Below are positions 31,590-39,873 of a stretch of DNA of 64,000 nucleotides, one piece after another (position 1 is the stretch's first letter; every line of letters begins with the position of its first letter). Origin of the DNA: Sva-07 sp963728355 (GTDB lineage: Bacteria > Actinomycetota > Acidimicrobiia > Acidimicrobiales > Ilumatobacteraceae). Position numbers and translations under genes: made by a program. The stretch lies in contig CAVSJQ010000017.1 of NCBI GenBank assembly GCA_963728355.1, positions 9,483 through 73,482 of the forward strand, written 5' to 3'. Below the pieces are notes generated by a model that was not told the DNA's origin, did no database searches, and saw only the letters and a list, made by a program, of their open reading frames with translations.

Positions 31590-32752
31590 CCGAAGCAGTG
31601 ATCGTCGATGCCATCCGCACGCCGGGCGGCAAGCGCAACGGCAAGCTCAAGGACCAGCATCCCGCGTCACTCGCGGCCAAGGTCCTCAAGGCGCTCGAGG
31701 AGCGCAACAACCTCGACCCGGCCATGGTCGACGACGTGATCATGGGCTGCGTGATGCAGGTCGGCGAGCAGTCGCTCAACATCGGCCGTAACGCCGTGCT
31801 CGCCGCTGGCTGGCCCGAAGAGGTCCCGTCGACCACGATCGACCGCCAGTGCGGCTCGAGCCAGCAGTCGATGCACTTCGCCGCGCAGGGCGTCATGGCC
31901 GGCGCATACGACGTCGTCGTCGCCGCCGGCGTCGAAGTGATGACCCGCACCCCGATGGGCGCCTCGATCGTCCAGGGCATGGGCTTCCCCTTCCCGCAGG
32001 AGCAGCTCGACCGCTACGCCGACACCGGTCTGCCCCCGCAGGGCATCGGCGCCGACATGATCGCCGTCGAGTACGGCATCACCCGCGAGGACCTCGACGA
32101 GTTCGGTGCACAGAGCCAGCAGCGCGCCGCCCAGGCCCGTGACGAGGGCCGGTTCGAGAACGAGATCATCCCGATCGAGGTCGAGATCGATGGCCAGACC
32201 GAGGTCGTGAAGACCGACGAAGGTATTCGCGAAGGGACGACCGCCGAGACGCTGGCCAAGCTGAAGCCGGCCTTCAAGGAGGACGGCTTGATCACCGCCG
32301 GCAACTCCTCGCAGATCTCCGACGGCGCCTCCGCCGTGCTGATCATGAGCAAGGAGAAGGCCGAGGAGCTCGGGATGAAGCCTCGCGCCCGTTTCCACGC
32401 CTTCGCCGTCACCGGCACGGATCCCGTCACGATGCTGAAGGGCCCGATCCCGGCGACCAAGAAGATCCTCGAGAAGACCGGCCTGACCATCGACGACATC
32501 GATGTGTTCGAGGTCAACGAGGCGTTTGCCTCGGTCGTGCTCGCCTGGCAGAAGGAGACCGGCGCCGACATGAGCAAGGTCAACGTCAACGGCGGCGCGA
32601 TCGCGCTCGGCCACCCGCTCGGCGCTTCCGGCACCAAGCTGATGGCGACGTTGCTCAACGAGCTCGAGCGCACCGGCGGCCGCTACGGCCTGCAGGTGAT
32701 GTGCGAGGGCGGCGGCATGGCCAACGCCACGATCATCGAACGCCTCGACTGA
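31586..32752 (+). CDS. Acetyl-CoA acyltransferase (thiolase)
   Basis: 388 residues with AGGAG at 31574. The thiolase triad is present: nucleophile C89 in TIDRQCGSSQQS, His in GGAIALGHPLGASG and the second Cys in QVMCEGGGMANAT. EVNEAFA is also conserved. It cleaves 3-ketoacyl-CoA with CoA in beta-oxidation, or condenses acetyl-CoA. It is cotranscribed with the MarR gene and opposite the acyl-CoA dehydrogenase, together forming a small lipid-degradation regulon. A strong hairpin follows at 32776-32804. Confidence 0.96.
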   Translation: MTEAVIVDAIRTPGGKRNGKLKDQHPASLAAKVLKALEERNNLDPAMVDDVIMGCVMQVGEQSLNIGRNAVLAAGWPEEVPSTTIDRQCGSSQQSMHFAAQGVMAGAYDVVVAAGVEVMTRTPMGASIVQGMGFPFPQEQLDRYADTGLPPQGIGADMIAVEYGITREDLDEFGAQSQQRAAQARDEGRFENEIIPIEVEIDGQTEVVKTDEGIREGTTAETLAKLKPAFKEDGLITAGNSSQISDGASAVLIMSKEKAEELGMKPRARFHAFAVTGTDPVTMLKGPIPATKKILEKTGLTIDDIDVFEVNEAFASVVLAWQKETGADMSKVNVNGGAIALGHPLGASGTKLMATLLNELERTGGRYGLQVMCEGGGMANATIIERLD

Positions 32753-32775
32753 ACCCCTTCCACCCGAAACTTGCG

Positions 32776-32804
32776 CGGATCCGGTCGCTCAGCGGCCGGA
32801 TCCG
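32776..32804 (+). terminator. Hairpin terminator after thiolase gene
   Basis: CGGATCCGG (32776-32784) and CCGGATCCG (32796-32804) form a perfect 9-bp stem with an 11-nt loop, followed by GCATTTTC. It lies 24 nt after the thiolase stop. Confidence 0.7.
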
Positions 32805-32842
32805 TGCATTTTCGAATCGTGCGTTCGGGTACGGTCAGTTCC

Positions 32843-33514
32843 ATGGCGAGCGACACGCGCGTTCCACTGACCGTCGTACGGATCGCCGGTGACAGCGGCG
32901 CTGTACGGGTGGAGGCGATCCCCGATCTCGACGCAGTGTCGGTTCGGGGAGCGACCTCCGGCATCGACGGCGCCGAGATGACGCTCGGTGGCGGGAGCGC
33001 TCGCACCGAGGTGCGGCTGCCCGCCGGGATGGACCTCGTGGTTGGCACGTCGTCCGGGCGGGTGGAGGTTCGAGGCCGCGTCGGATCGATTGCGGTCGTG
33101 ACGACGTCCGGCAAGGTGACTGTCGACGAGGCGGCAGCGGTCGATGTCCGCACCTCGAGCGGTGCGGTCGAGGTCGGCACGGTCTCGGGTGAATGCCGCA
33201 TCGTGGGCGCAAGCGGCAAGGTCGACGTCGGTCGCTGCGGTGCGGCGCACGTCACCACGAGAAGTGGCCGGATCACGTTGCGCCACGTTCACGGTCCTGC
33301 CTCTGCACATTGTGCGAGCGGCCGGATCTCACTGTCGATGGCCGCGGCGAACGACGTCGATGCCGAGACGGTCTCGGGACGGATCACGATCACGATGCCC
33401 GCCGACGCCAACGTGCGCATCGACACGCCGAACAGTGCGGCGGTCGCCGTCAGCGGCGAGCACGACTGCGTCGTCACCGCTCGGTCGGGCAGCGGTCGAG
33501 TCGTCGTCAAGTGA
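32843..33514 (+). CDS. DUF4097-type beta-helix repeat protein
   Basis: 223 residues from ATG 32843. It consists almost entirely of short repeats with the pattern [VI]xVxTxSGxVxV: VVGTSSGRVEVRG, VVTTSGKVTVD, VRTSSGAVEVG, VGASGKVDVG, VTTRSGRITLR and ETVSGRITITM, typical of DUF4097 adhesin-like beta-solenoids. There is no signal peptide or membrane segment, so it should be cytoplasmic. The function of the family is unclear; several sit beside membrane-stress regulators. The stop overlaps the GTG of the adenylate cyclase (GTGA), so the two are translationally coupled. Confidence 0.85.
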   Translation: MASDTRVPLTVVRIAGDSGAVRVEAIPDLDAVSVRGATSGIDGAEMTLGGGSARTEVRLPAGMDLVVGTSSGRVEVRGRVGSIAVVTTSGKVTVDEAAAVDVRTSSGAVEVGTVSGECRIVGASGKVDVGRCGAAHVTTRSGRITLRHVHGPASAHCASGRISLSMAAANDVDAETVSGRITITMPADANVRIDTPNSAAVAVSGEHDCVVTARSGSGRVVVK

Positions 33515-34032
33515 GCGACCGGGAACCGGCGGTGGGCACGGCCGCGATCATGTTCACCGACCTGGTCGGCTTCACGGCCTACACCGACGTCCACGGTGAT
33601 CTGGCTGCGGTCGAGCTCCTCGATCGTCAGTCGAGCATCGTCGACAGCGAACTGGCGGGGCGGGGCCGCATCGTGAAGGAACTCGGCGATGGGCTGATGC
33701 TGTGGTTCGAGACCGGGCGCACCGGCGTGGAGGCGGCATGCGACATCCTCGCCGCCGTGACTGCGGCGCGCGATGCGGACAAATTCCTCCTCGCCGTTCG
33801 CATGGGGATGCATGCCGGTGAGGTCGTCGAACGCGGCGACGACTTCGTCGGCCAGACGGTCAACATTGCCGCCCGGGTGGCGGAGCTCGCCGGGCCGGGA
33901 GAACTGCTGGTCACCGAGCAGGTCGTGCGTTCGATCGAGGGCGACCGACAGCACGGTTCCTTCCGTGCAGTCGGCCCCACTCGCGTCAAGGGTGTGGGCG
34001 AGGCGATCTGGCTGCATCGATTGGAGCGCTGA
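33511..34032 (+). CDS. Single-domain class III adenylate cyclase
   Basis: 173 residues from GTG 33511. Only the catalytic domain is present: metal ligands D17 (MFTDLVGFT) and D60 (KELGDGLMLWF), adenine-selecting Lys56 and Asp110/111 (ERGDDFVGQTVN), transition-state N118 and R122 (VNIAARV). All residues needed for ATP-specific cyclisation are in place, unlike the cyclase at 8127. It should be a soluble homodimer producing cAMP. The product could also act on the cNMP-binding protein at 9613. It is coupled to the DUF4097 protein, which may regulate it. Confidence 0.92.
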   Translation: MSDREPAVGTAAIMFTDLVGFTAYTDVHGDLAAVELLDRQSSIVDSELAGRGRIVKELGDGLMLWFETGRTGVEAACDILAAVTAARDADKFLLAVRMGMHAGEVVERGDDFVGQTVNIAARVAELAGPGELLVTEQVVRSIEGDRQHGSFRAVGPTRVKGVGEAIWLHRLER

Positions 34033-34088
34033 CACGGCCCGCCTGCCGCGCGGTTGGCGCCGACCTCTGTCGGGTATTGCCATCCGAC

Positions 34089-35276
34089 GTGACCGCCGAA
34101 CGACGCACTCGACGACGACGCCCCCGGCGACCCGTGGCCGAAGCGGCCGGTGTGGAGCCGCCACGTGATGCGGCCGAGCTGCGACGGCGATTCTCCTCCT
34201 GGTGGTGGCCGGCAACGCAGATGGCGTTGGCCGCCGGCCTCGCATGGCTGCTGTCGCACACATTGCTCGACTCGCCCGGGAGTTATGCGCCGATCACGGC
34301 GATCGTCGCCATGGGTCTGGGCCGTGAGCGCCGGATCTGGCGTTCGGTCGTCCTGATCGGCGGGCTGTTGCTCGGCACGCTGGTCGCGGAGCTCGCCGGT
34401 CAGGTCCTGGGTGTCGGGTGGTGGCAGGTCGGGATGGTCCTCGGCGTGAGCGGACTGCTGGCCGGGCTGCTGTTCGACAAAGAGCTGGCGGTCACCTACG
34501 CCACGATCAACGCCGTCGTCCTCTACGGCCTCCCGGGATCGGAGGGTTGGCTCCCGACCCGCGTGCTCGACGGCATTGTCGGCGTCGGCGCGGCCCTCGT
34601 CGTCACGTTCGGAATCGCACCCTCGCGCCCGCGTCGCCAGCTCGCTGCTCGATTGCGGCGGGTGGCGGACCGGGCGGCCGACGGCCTGGAGTCGGCCGCC
34701 CAGGCGTTGCGGAGCGAGATCGACGACCGCCGTCCTGATGCGGTGCGCACGGCGTCGGCGCGGATCGACCAGGAACTGCAGCGTGTATCGGGGACCGTGG
34801 AGCATGCGCTCGATCTGGCCCGTTGGGCGCCGATCCGCCGACCCGACGCCGATGCGGTCGAGCGTCTCGTCGAGTCCTCGTCGGCGCTCGTCGACGCGCT
34901 CACGACGGCGTCGACCGTGGTGCGGCTCGCCGACCGGGCGGTGGTGAACGATGCGGCCGTCGGCGAGGACCTGGTCGGCGGTGTCGAGCGGGCTGCGACG
35001 GCGATCCGGACGCTGGTCGACGACATCGTCGCCGAACGTCGGCCCGCCGATGCCGTCGTCGACGACTGCCGCTCGGCCGTCGACGCCCTGTTGTCCGAGC
35101 CGGCGGACCGGGCGGTCGTCATCGCCATCCAAGAGGAGGTGCGCGGCCTGCTCGACGACCTGATCGACATCGCGCAGGATCTGGCGGTGGACGACTCGGC
35201 CGGGTTCGCGCAGTCGGTGTCCACCCGCGAGGCCACCATCGACGGCGTCCGCTTCGGTCGCGCCGCCAGACGATGA
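34089..35276 (+). CDS. FUSC/aromatic-acid-exporter-like membrane protein
   Basis: 395 residues from GTG 34089 (VTAERRTRRRR); TTG 34077 is an alternative. After a very basic N-terminus come about six hydrophobic segments (ATQMALAAGLAWLLSHTLL, PITAIVAMGLG, SVVLIGGLLLGTLVAELAG, GMVLGVSGLLAGLLF, TYATINAVVLYGL, DGIVGVGAALVVTFGIAPSR). A long helical cytoplasmic domain (about 190-390) follows. This is the half-size arrangement of FUSC/DUF939 transporters, linked to export of aromatic acids or polyamines. The substrate is unknown. It lies 56 nt after the cyclase on the same strand. Confidence 0.8.
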   Translation: MTAERRTRRRRPRRPVAEAAGVEPPRDAAELRRRFSSWWWPATQMALAAGLAWLLSHTLLDSPGSYAPITAIVAMGLGRERRIWRSVVLIGGLLLGTLVAELAGQVLGVGWWQVGMVLGVSGLLAGLLFDKELAVTYATINAVVLYGLPGSEGWLPTRVLDGIVGVGAALVVTFGIAPSRPRRQLAARLRRVADRAADGLESAAQALRSEIDDRRPDAVRTASARIDQELQRVSGTVEHALDLARWAPIRRPDADAVERLVESSSALVDALTTASTVVRLADRAVVNDAAVGEDLVGGVERAATAIRTLVDDIVAERRPADAVVDDCRSAVDALLSEPADRAVVIAIQEEVRGLLDDLIDIAQDLAVDDSAGFAQSVSTREATIDGVRFGRAARR

Positions 35277-35283
35277 CGGGCTG

Positions 35284-35319
35284 ACGTTGCCGTGTCAGGC
35301 GATGTTGCCGTGTCAGCCG
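35284..35319. repeat. Tandem 18-nt repeat at a gene end
   Basis: GACGTTGCCGTGTCAGGC (35284-35301) is followed directly by GATGTTGCCGTGTCAGCC (35302-35319), sharing GTTGCCGTGTCAG. It includes the stop codon of the truncated TetR gene, and GGCTGAC/GTCAGCC at the outer ends could form a hairpin that terminates both convergent genes. Confidence 0.6.
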
Positions 35320-35669
35320 TCGTCGAGCAGCGCATGGCGCATCGTCGATGCGAGCCAGGTCGCGGCCTGCGATGATGTCCAGCCGCATTCCCGCACCAGC
35401 CGCTGGTGGATGTCGGGGCCGTTGCGGGTCGAGAGGATGTCAACTGCTCGCCGCCGATCGAGCCCTCGGCGGAGCGCTGCGAGCTCCGACAGTCCGTCGA
35501 TCACGGATTCGGCGCCGGCACGCCGACGCTGCTCGGTCAGCTCGGCGAGGGGCAGCAGATCGACATTGCTCCGCGCAGCCGAGCGAACGACCGAGAACAC
35601 GCGCCGGCGGGGAGCGCCGACACCGGCGGCGCCCTGACCGTGCTGGAACAGCAGGCGCGCCGCGGGTTC
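35313..35669 (-). pseudogene. Truncated TetR-family regulator (C-terminal ligand domain only)
   Basis: The frame is open from a TGA at 35670-35672 to the stop at 35313. Its last 55 residues (RRAVDILSTRNGPDIHQRLVRECGWTSS with WLASTMRHALLDDG) are typical of the C-terminal domain of TetR regulators. The preceding part (RRRVFSVVRSAARSNVDLLPLAEL) also fits the middle of such proteins. The N-terminal HTH is missing: upstream there is only a stop and then, 68 nt on, the start of the divergent nucleoside hydrolase gene. GTG 35600 could still start a 95-residue fragment. I read it as a remnant of a full-length gene. Confidence 0.65.
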
Positions 35670-35739
35670 TCACCTCCGCTGCACGGACTGACCGACCGTC
35701 CCCTCGCGACTCGTCGCCGGAGTCGGCCAGACTGCGGTG

Positions 35740-36666
35740 ATGGACCGTCGCAGCATCGTGATCGACACCGACACCGCATCGGACGATGCGATCGCTCTCG
35801 TGCTCGCCGTGCGCGAGCCATCGGTCGACGTTCGGGCGGTGACGGTCGTCGCCGGCAACGTTCCGCTCGATCTGGCGGTGCGCAACGCGCTCGTGACGCT
35901 CGACCTCGCGGGCGGTGCGGAGATACCGCTGCACGCCGGCCGTGACCGCCCGCACGCCCGCCCGCTCGACACCGCCCAGTTCGTGCACGGCGAGGACGGG
36001 ATGGGAGGAGCGACGCTTCCCGAACCGTCCCGTGCGGCGACATCCGACGATGCCGTCGGTGCGCTCCTCGAGATCGCCGCGCACGAGGCGGGTCGGCATG
36101 ACCTGGTGACCCTCGGCCCGCTGTCGAACATCGCTGCCGCGCTGGAACGCGATCCGGAGTTCCTGACGAAGTTCGGCCACGTCTACCTGATGGCCGGATC
36201 GCCCGACGGCGTCGGCAACGTCGATGCGCTCGGCGAGTACAACGTGTGGGCGGACCCCGAAGCAGCGACGGCGGTGTTCGCGGCGCCGGGAGCGAAGACG
36301 ATGATCGGCTGGAACATCTCGCGCACGTTCGCGGTGATGAACGACGAGGAGCAGGCTGCACTCGCCGACGTCGGACCGCTGGGGAAGTTCGCCATCGACA
36401 TCAACGGTGACGTCGAGCAGTACTGCCTCGACACGGGCCTCGCCGGATTCGATCTGCCCGACCCGATCGCGATGGCGGTCGCTCTCGACGACTCGATCAT
36501 CGTCGAGGCCACCGATGAGTGGCTGGTCGTCGGACTCGACGGTCCGACCCGCGGGTGCACGATCCCCGATCGCCGCTTCGGCCGCCCCGATCCCAACACC
36601 CGCGTGCTCTGGTCGGTCGACGGGGCCGCCTTCAAACGGCGACTCTTCACCGCCTGCAGGGAATGA
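35740..36666 (+). CDS. Inosine/uridine-preferring nucleoside hydrolase family protein
   Basis: 308 residues from ATG 35740; GTG 35737 directly before it is also possible. The calcium-binding motif of the family is present as VIDTDTASDDAIAL, with VVAGNVPLDLAVRNAL, VTLGPLSNIAAALERDPE and AGSPDGVGNVDALGEYNVWADPEA (shown in part) carrying other ligand residues. The enzyme hydrolyses the N-glycosidic bond of ribonucleosides for salvage. The usual DTDPGxDDA has TA in place of PG, a modest deviation. Specificity cannot be read. Confidence 0.92.
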   Translation: MDRRSIVIDTDTASDDAIALVLAVREPSVDVRAVTVVAGNVPLDLAVRNALVTLDLAGGAEIPLHAGRDRPHARPLDTAQFVHGEDGMGGATLPEPSRAATSDDAVGALLEIAAHEAGRHDLVTLGPLSNIAAALERDPEFLTKFGHVYLMAGSPDGVGNVDALGEYNVWADPEAATAVFAAPGAKTMIGWNISRTFAVMNDEEQAALADVGPLGKFAIDINGDVEQYCLDTGLAGFDLPDPIAMAVALDDSIIVEATDEWLVVGLDGPTRGCTIPDRRFGRPDPNTRVLWSVDGAAFKRRLFTACRE

Positions 36667-36710
36667 CCGTGGCCGATCACCACGCCGGTGACATCACGCC
36701 GCCCAGATCA

Positions 36711-36763
36711 CGTTTGTGTGCAGATTCCGGTGGGCCGTCCCACCCGAAAATGCAGCACAAACG
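36711..36763. terminator. Long imperfect hairpin between convergent genes
   Basis: CGTTTGTG...CCGGTGGG (36711-36734) pairs with CCCACCCG...CACAAACG (36738-36763) with a few mismatches around a CCGT centre. It lies between the nucleoside hydrolase stop and the nitroreductase stop, so it probably terminates both. Confidence 0.6.
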
Positions 36764-36775
36764 GCGATGGAGGCG

Positions 36776-37399
36776 TCAGCGGGGCAGCGGGCGGTCGCCC
36801 GGCTGTGGTCCCTCCGTGCGGCCGCGCTTGAGTTCGAAGAACGAGTCGATGTCCATCATCGCCACCAGGGCGTCCCACATCGCAAGGCTCTTGTCGGTGC
36901 TGGGCACACGCGAGATGATCGGTCCGAAGTAACCGGCCTTCACGCCGTCGGAGTTGTCGAAGGCGATGATCGGTGTGCCGACGTCAGTGCCGACGAGCTG
37001 CATTCCCTCGTCCATCGCCGAGCGGATCACGTCGTCCCAGGCGTCATCGTCGAATGCGGCGGCGTGGGACGTGTCGAGCCCGACGGTCGCGAGTGCGTCC
37101 GCCGGGTCGAACGGTTTCTCCTTGTCGTGGTGGATTCGGGCGCCGAACTCCCAGTAGAGCCGGAACACGCCGTGGTTGCCGTCCGTGGTGCGCACCGACT
37201 CCATGACTCGCAGCAGCCCGTGGGTGAACTTCATGCTCTCGTAGCCGGGTGTGTCGGGCTCGGGCTCGTTCATGAACAACAAGCTGATCGGTCGCCACGT
37301 GATGTCGACGTCGCGATGAGGCTGGACCTCGTCGACGATCCAGCGGGCCGTCGCCCAGCAGAAGGGGCAGCCGGGGTCGACCCAGAAATCGACGTTCAT
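36776..37399 (-). CDS. Mycothiol-dependent nitroreductase-like DsbA-family protein (Rv2466c type)
   Basis: 207 residues from ATG 37399, overlapping the upstream VOC gene by ATGA. Thioredoxin/DsbA fold with active site CPFC (C11, C14) in FWVDPGCPFCWATARW, inserted helices, VGTDVGTPIIAF (cis-Pro region) and the end FFELKRGRTEGPQ. From recalled family knowledge, the order and the last motif closely match M. tuberculosis Rv2466c, which uses mycothiol for reduction and is linked to oxidative-stress defence and nitro-prodrug activation; Rv2466c has CPWC, here CPFC. The presence of this family supports a mycothiol-using actinobacterium. Confidence 0.88.
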   Translation of the reverse strand: MNVDFWVDPGCPFCWATARWIVDEVQPHRDVDITWRPISLLFMNEPEPDTPGYESMKFTHGLLRVMESVRTTDGNHGVFRLYWEFGARIHHDKEKPFDPADALATVGLDTSHAAAFDDDAWDDVIRSAMDEGMQLVGTDVGTPIIAFDNSDGVKAGYFGPIISRVPSTDKSLAMWDALVAMMDIDSFFELKRGRTEGPQPGDRPLPR

Positions 37400-37941
37400 C
37401 GCGCCACGCTGTCGTCGGAGGTCCGGCGGGATGGTGCCGGGATCGACACGCCGATGCCGCCGGGTTCGCTGCGGCCGAACCGCTCGATCTCGGCAGGGAG
37501 GTCGAGCGGGCGGACCGTGGCGCGGGCATCGATGTCGTCGGCGGTGAGCAGGTGGGCGGGGATGATCCAGACGACCTCGAACTCGATGCCGTCGGGGTCC
37601 TTCGCGTAGAGGCTCTTGGTGGTGCCGTGATCGCTGGCGCCGACGAGGGCTCCGCGGTTGCGCAGCACGCCCGCGAGGCGTTGCAGTTCCCCGAGCGTGT
37701 CGACCTCCCACGCCAGGTGGTAGAGCCCCACGGTCGAGCGCCCGGCATCGGACGGTCCGGCGCTCGCCCCGATCTGGAACAACCCGAGGTCGTGGTCGTT
37801 GGTGGAGTCCGGCGCCTGCATGAATGCGGCGCCTGGGAACTCGCTCACGGCCCGGAAGCCGAGAGCGTCGCTGTAGAACTCCTTGGAGGCGTCGACGTCG
37901 CGGACGTAGAGCACGGCGTGGTTGAGTCGGTGAACGGCCAT
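37396..37941 (-). CDS. VOC-family (glyoxalase/extradiol dioxygenase-like) protein
   Basis: 181 residues from ATG 37941 (MAVHRLNHAVLYVRDVD). Two beta-alpha-beta-beta-beta modules: HAVLYVRDVDASKEFYSDALGF with DHDLGLFQIG, and YHLAWEVDTLGELQRL with SLYAKDPDGIEFEVVW. Metal ligands would be the His near the start of each module and the terminal Glu (IEFE). Members act on varied substrates, including catechols, glyoxal adducts and fosfomycin. Coupling to the Rv2466c-like gene suggests a joint detoxification step. The C-terminal 40 residues are Pro/Arg-rich and not part of the fold. Confidence 0.88.
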   Translation of the reverse strand: MAVHRLNHAVLYVRDVDASKEFYSDALGFRAVSEFPGAAFMQAPDSTNDHDLGLFQIGASAGPSDAGRSTVGLYHLAWEVDTLGELQRLAGVLRNRGALVGASDHGTTKSLYAKDPDGIEFEVVWIIPAHLLTADDIDARATVRPLDLPAEIERFGRSEPGGIGVSIPAPSRRTSDDSVAR

Positions 37942-38076
37942 CGACCCACACAACCTGCTTGCGTCCGCAATCATTCCCGGGCCGTTGCCGGCCCGTCCGG
38001 CTCAGGCCGGGCGGTGCGGTGGCCGGCCCCCGAAATTCCTGCGGTGGGCGTGGGTCTCGGCGGCGAGACTGGACCC

Positions 38077-39873
38077 ATGGCGAAGCAGTCCGGCGATGCC
38101 GGATCTCGATGGCGTGCACTCGGCGCGTTGCTGCGGCCCGACGCCGGACGTTGGGTCGGCCTCGGCGCGCTCGTGGCCGTGGGCTCCGCGCTGACGATCG
38201 CCGGCCCGCTCGTCGTTCGACGAATCGTCGACACCGCCGCCGACGGCACCACGGTCGGCGAGATCACCCGCCTCGCCCTGGTGTTCCTCGCACTGGCCGC
38301 TCTCGCTCAGCTGCTCGCCGTCATCGTCGCCTGGCTCGCCACGGTCGCGGCCTGGCGCACGACCAACGATCTCCGGCTGACGATGACCCGCCACGTGCTC
38401 GGCCTCGACCACGAGTTCCATCGCACCCACACACCCGGCGAACTCATCCAGCGTGTCGACGGCGACATCACCTCGGTCTCGGAGTTCCTCGGCCAGGTCG
38501 TCACCAAGGCCGCCGGTGCGGCGATGCTCGTCGCCGGCATGGTGATCGTGCTGTCGGTGATCGACTGGCGGCTCGGACTCGGCATGGCCCTGTACGTGGT
38601 GCTCGCCCTTGCGGTCGTCGTCAGCACCCGGCATCGCGCGATCTCGGAGTCGTCCGACGAGATGGGTGCGCTCGGTCGCCTGTACGGCGGCATCGAGGAG
38701 CGGCTCACGGCCGCCGAGGATCTCCGGGCGAACGGTGCCGCGGATCACGTCGCCTGGCGGTTCGTGGAGGACAGCGAGGAGGCACTGGTCAGCGCCGTGC
38801 GCCGGGAACGGGCCTTCCTCGTCATGTGGTGGTTCGTGCAGGCAGCCGTCGCAGCGGGTTGGGTGTTCGCCCTCGTCATCGGCGCCGTGCTCTACGACCG
38901 CGGCACGATCACGCTCGGCACGGCGTTCCTGCTGTTCCAGTTCGTGCTGCTCGTCGCCCGGCCGCTCGAAGAGGTCGTCCACGAACTCGAGACCGTCCAG
39001 AAGGCGAACGGTGCGATGGTGCGCGTCGCCGAGTTGCTCGCCGTGCGGCCGAACGTGCTCGACGAAGGGACGACGAGCCCGCCGTCGGGCCCACTCGCCG
39101 TCGCCACGACCGCAGTGCAGTTCGACTATGGCGACGACCGCCCGGTGCTCCGCGATGTCGACGTCCGGATCGCTGGGGGTCGCTCGGTCGGCATCGTCGG
39201 TCGCACCGGCAGCGGCAAGACGACGTTCTCGCGCCTCGTGTTGCGTCTGGTCGAACCGACGAGCGGACTCGTCGCCCTGAACGGGGTGTCGATCGCCGAC
39301 ATCCCGGTCGCCGAACTGCGTCGCCGCGTCGCCCTCGTGCCCCAGGAGGTCGAACTGTTCGCCGGCACGTTCCGCGACAACGTCACGCTGTTCGAGGACC
39401 AGCGATCCGATGCGGCCGTCATCGATGCGCTCGAACGGGTCGGCCTCGGCGCGCTGGCGGCGGCGGGCATCGACCGCGAACTCGGCGCCGGGGGTGCCGG
39501 GCTGTCGGCCGGCGAGGCCCAGCTGCTCGCTCTGGCGCGGGTGTGGTTGCGCAACCCCGACCTGCTGGTGCTCGACGAGGCGACCGCCCGCGTGGACCCC
39601 GAGACCGAGCGTCGCATCGAGGCAGCGGTCGTCGAGTTGATGCGCGGCCGCACGACGCTGGTGATCGCCCACCGGTTGTCGACGCTGAAATCGGTCGACG
39701 AGATCATCGTGTTCGACCACGGGCGCATCATCGAGCACGGCAACCGCATGGAACTCGTCGGCAACGACGACAGCCGCTTCGCCCGGCTACTCGCGATCGC
39801 CCTCGACGGTGAGCAGTCGCCGGCGTCGCCGACGGCCGTCGACGCCTCGATCGGCCGGGAGGTGACGACGTGA
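38077..39873 (+). CDS. ABC exporter half-transporter, catalytic-Glu subunit
   Basis: 598 residues from ATG 38077. Six-helix exporter domain (about 15-320), then an ATPase domain with Walker A VGRTGSGKTTFSRL, Q-loop LVPQEVELF, signature LSAGEAQLLALARVW (non-canonical LSAGE) and Walker B LLVLDEATARVD with the catalytic Glu. H-loop: VIAHRLSTL. It overlaps the next ABC gene by GTGA. The partner has the canonical signature but lacks the Glu, so the two form a heterodimer with one consensus and one degenerate site. The substrate is unknown (drugs, lipids or peptides). Confidence 0.94.
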   Translation: MAKQSGDAGSRWRALGALLRPDAGRWVGLGALVAVGSALTIAGPLVVRRIVDTAADGTTVGEITRLALVFLALAALAQLLAVIVAWLATVAAWRTTNDLRLTMTRHVLGLDHEFHRTHTPGELIQRVDGDITSVSEFLGQVVTKAAGAAMLVAGMVIVLSVIDWRLGLGMALYVVLALAVVVSTRHRAISESSDEMGALGRLYGGIEERLTAAEDLRANGAADHVAWRFVEDSEEALVSAVRRERAFLVMWWFVQAAVAAGWVFALVIGAVLYDRGTITLGTAFLLFQFVLLVARPLEEVVHELETVQKANGAMVRVAELLAVRPNVLDEGTTSPPSGPLAVATTAVQFDYGDDRPVLRDVDVRIAGGRSVGIVGRTGSGKTTFSRLVLRLVEPTSGLVALNGVSIADIPVAELRRRVALVPQEVELFAGTFRDNVTLFEDQRSDAAVIDALERVGLGALAAAGIDRELGAGGAGLSAGEAQLLALARVWLRNPDLLVLDEATARVDPETERRIEAAVVELMRGRTTLVIAHRLSTLKSVDEIIVFDHGRIIEHGNRMELVGNDDSRFARLLAIALDGEQSPASPTAVDASIGREVTT

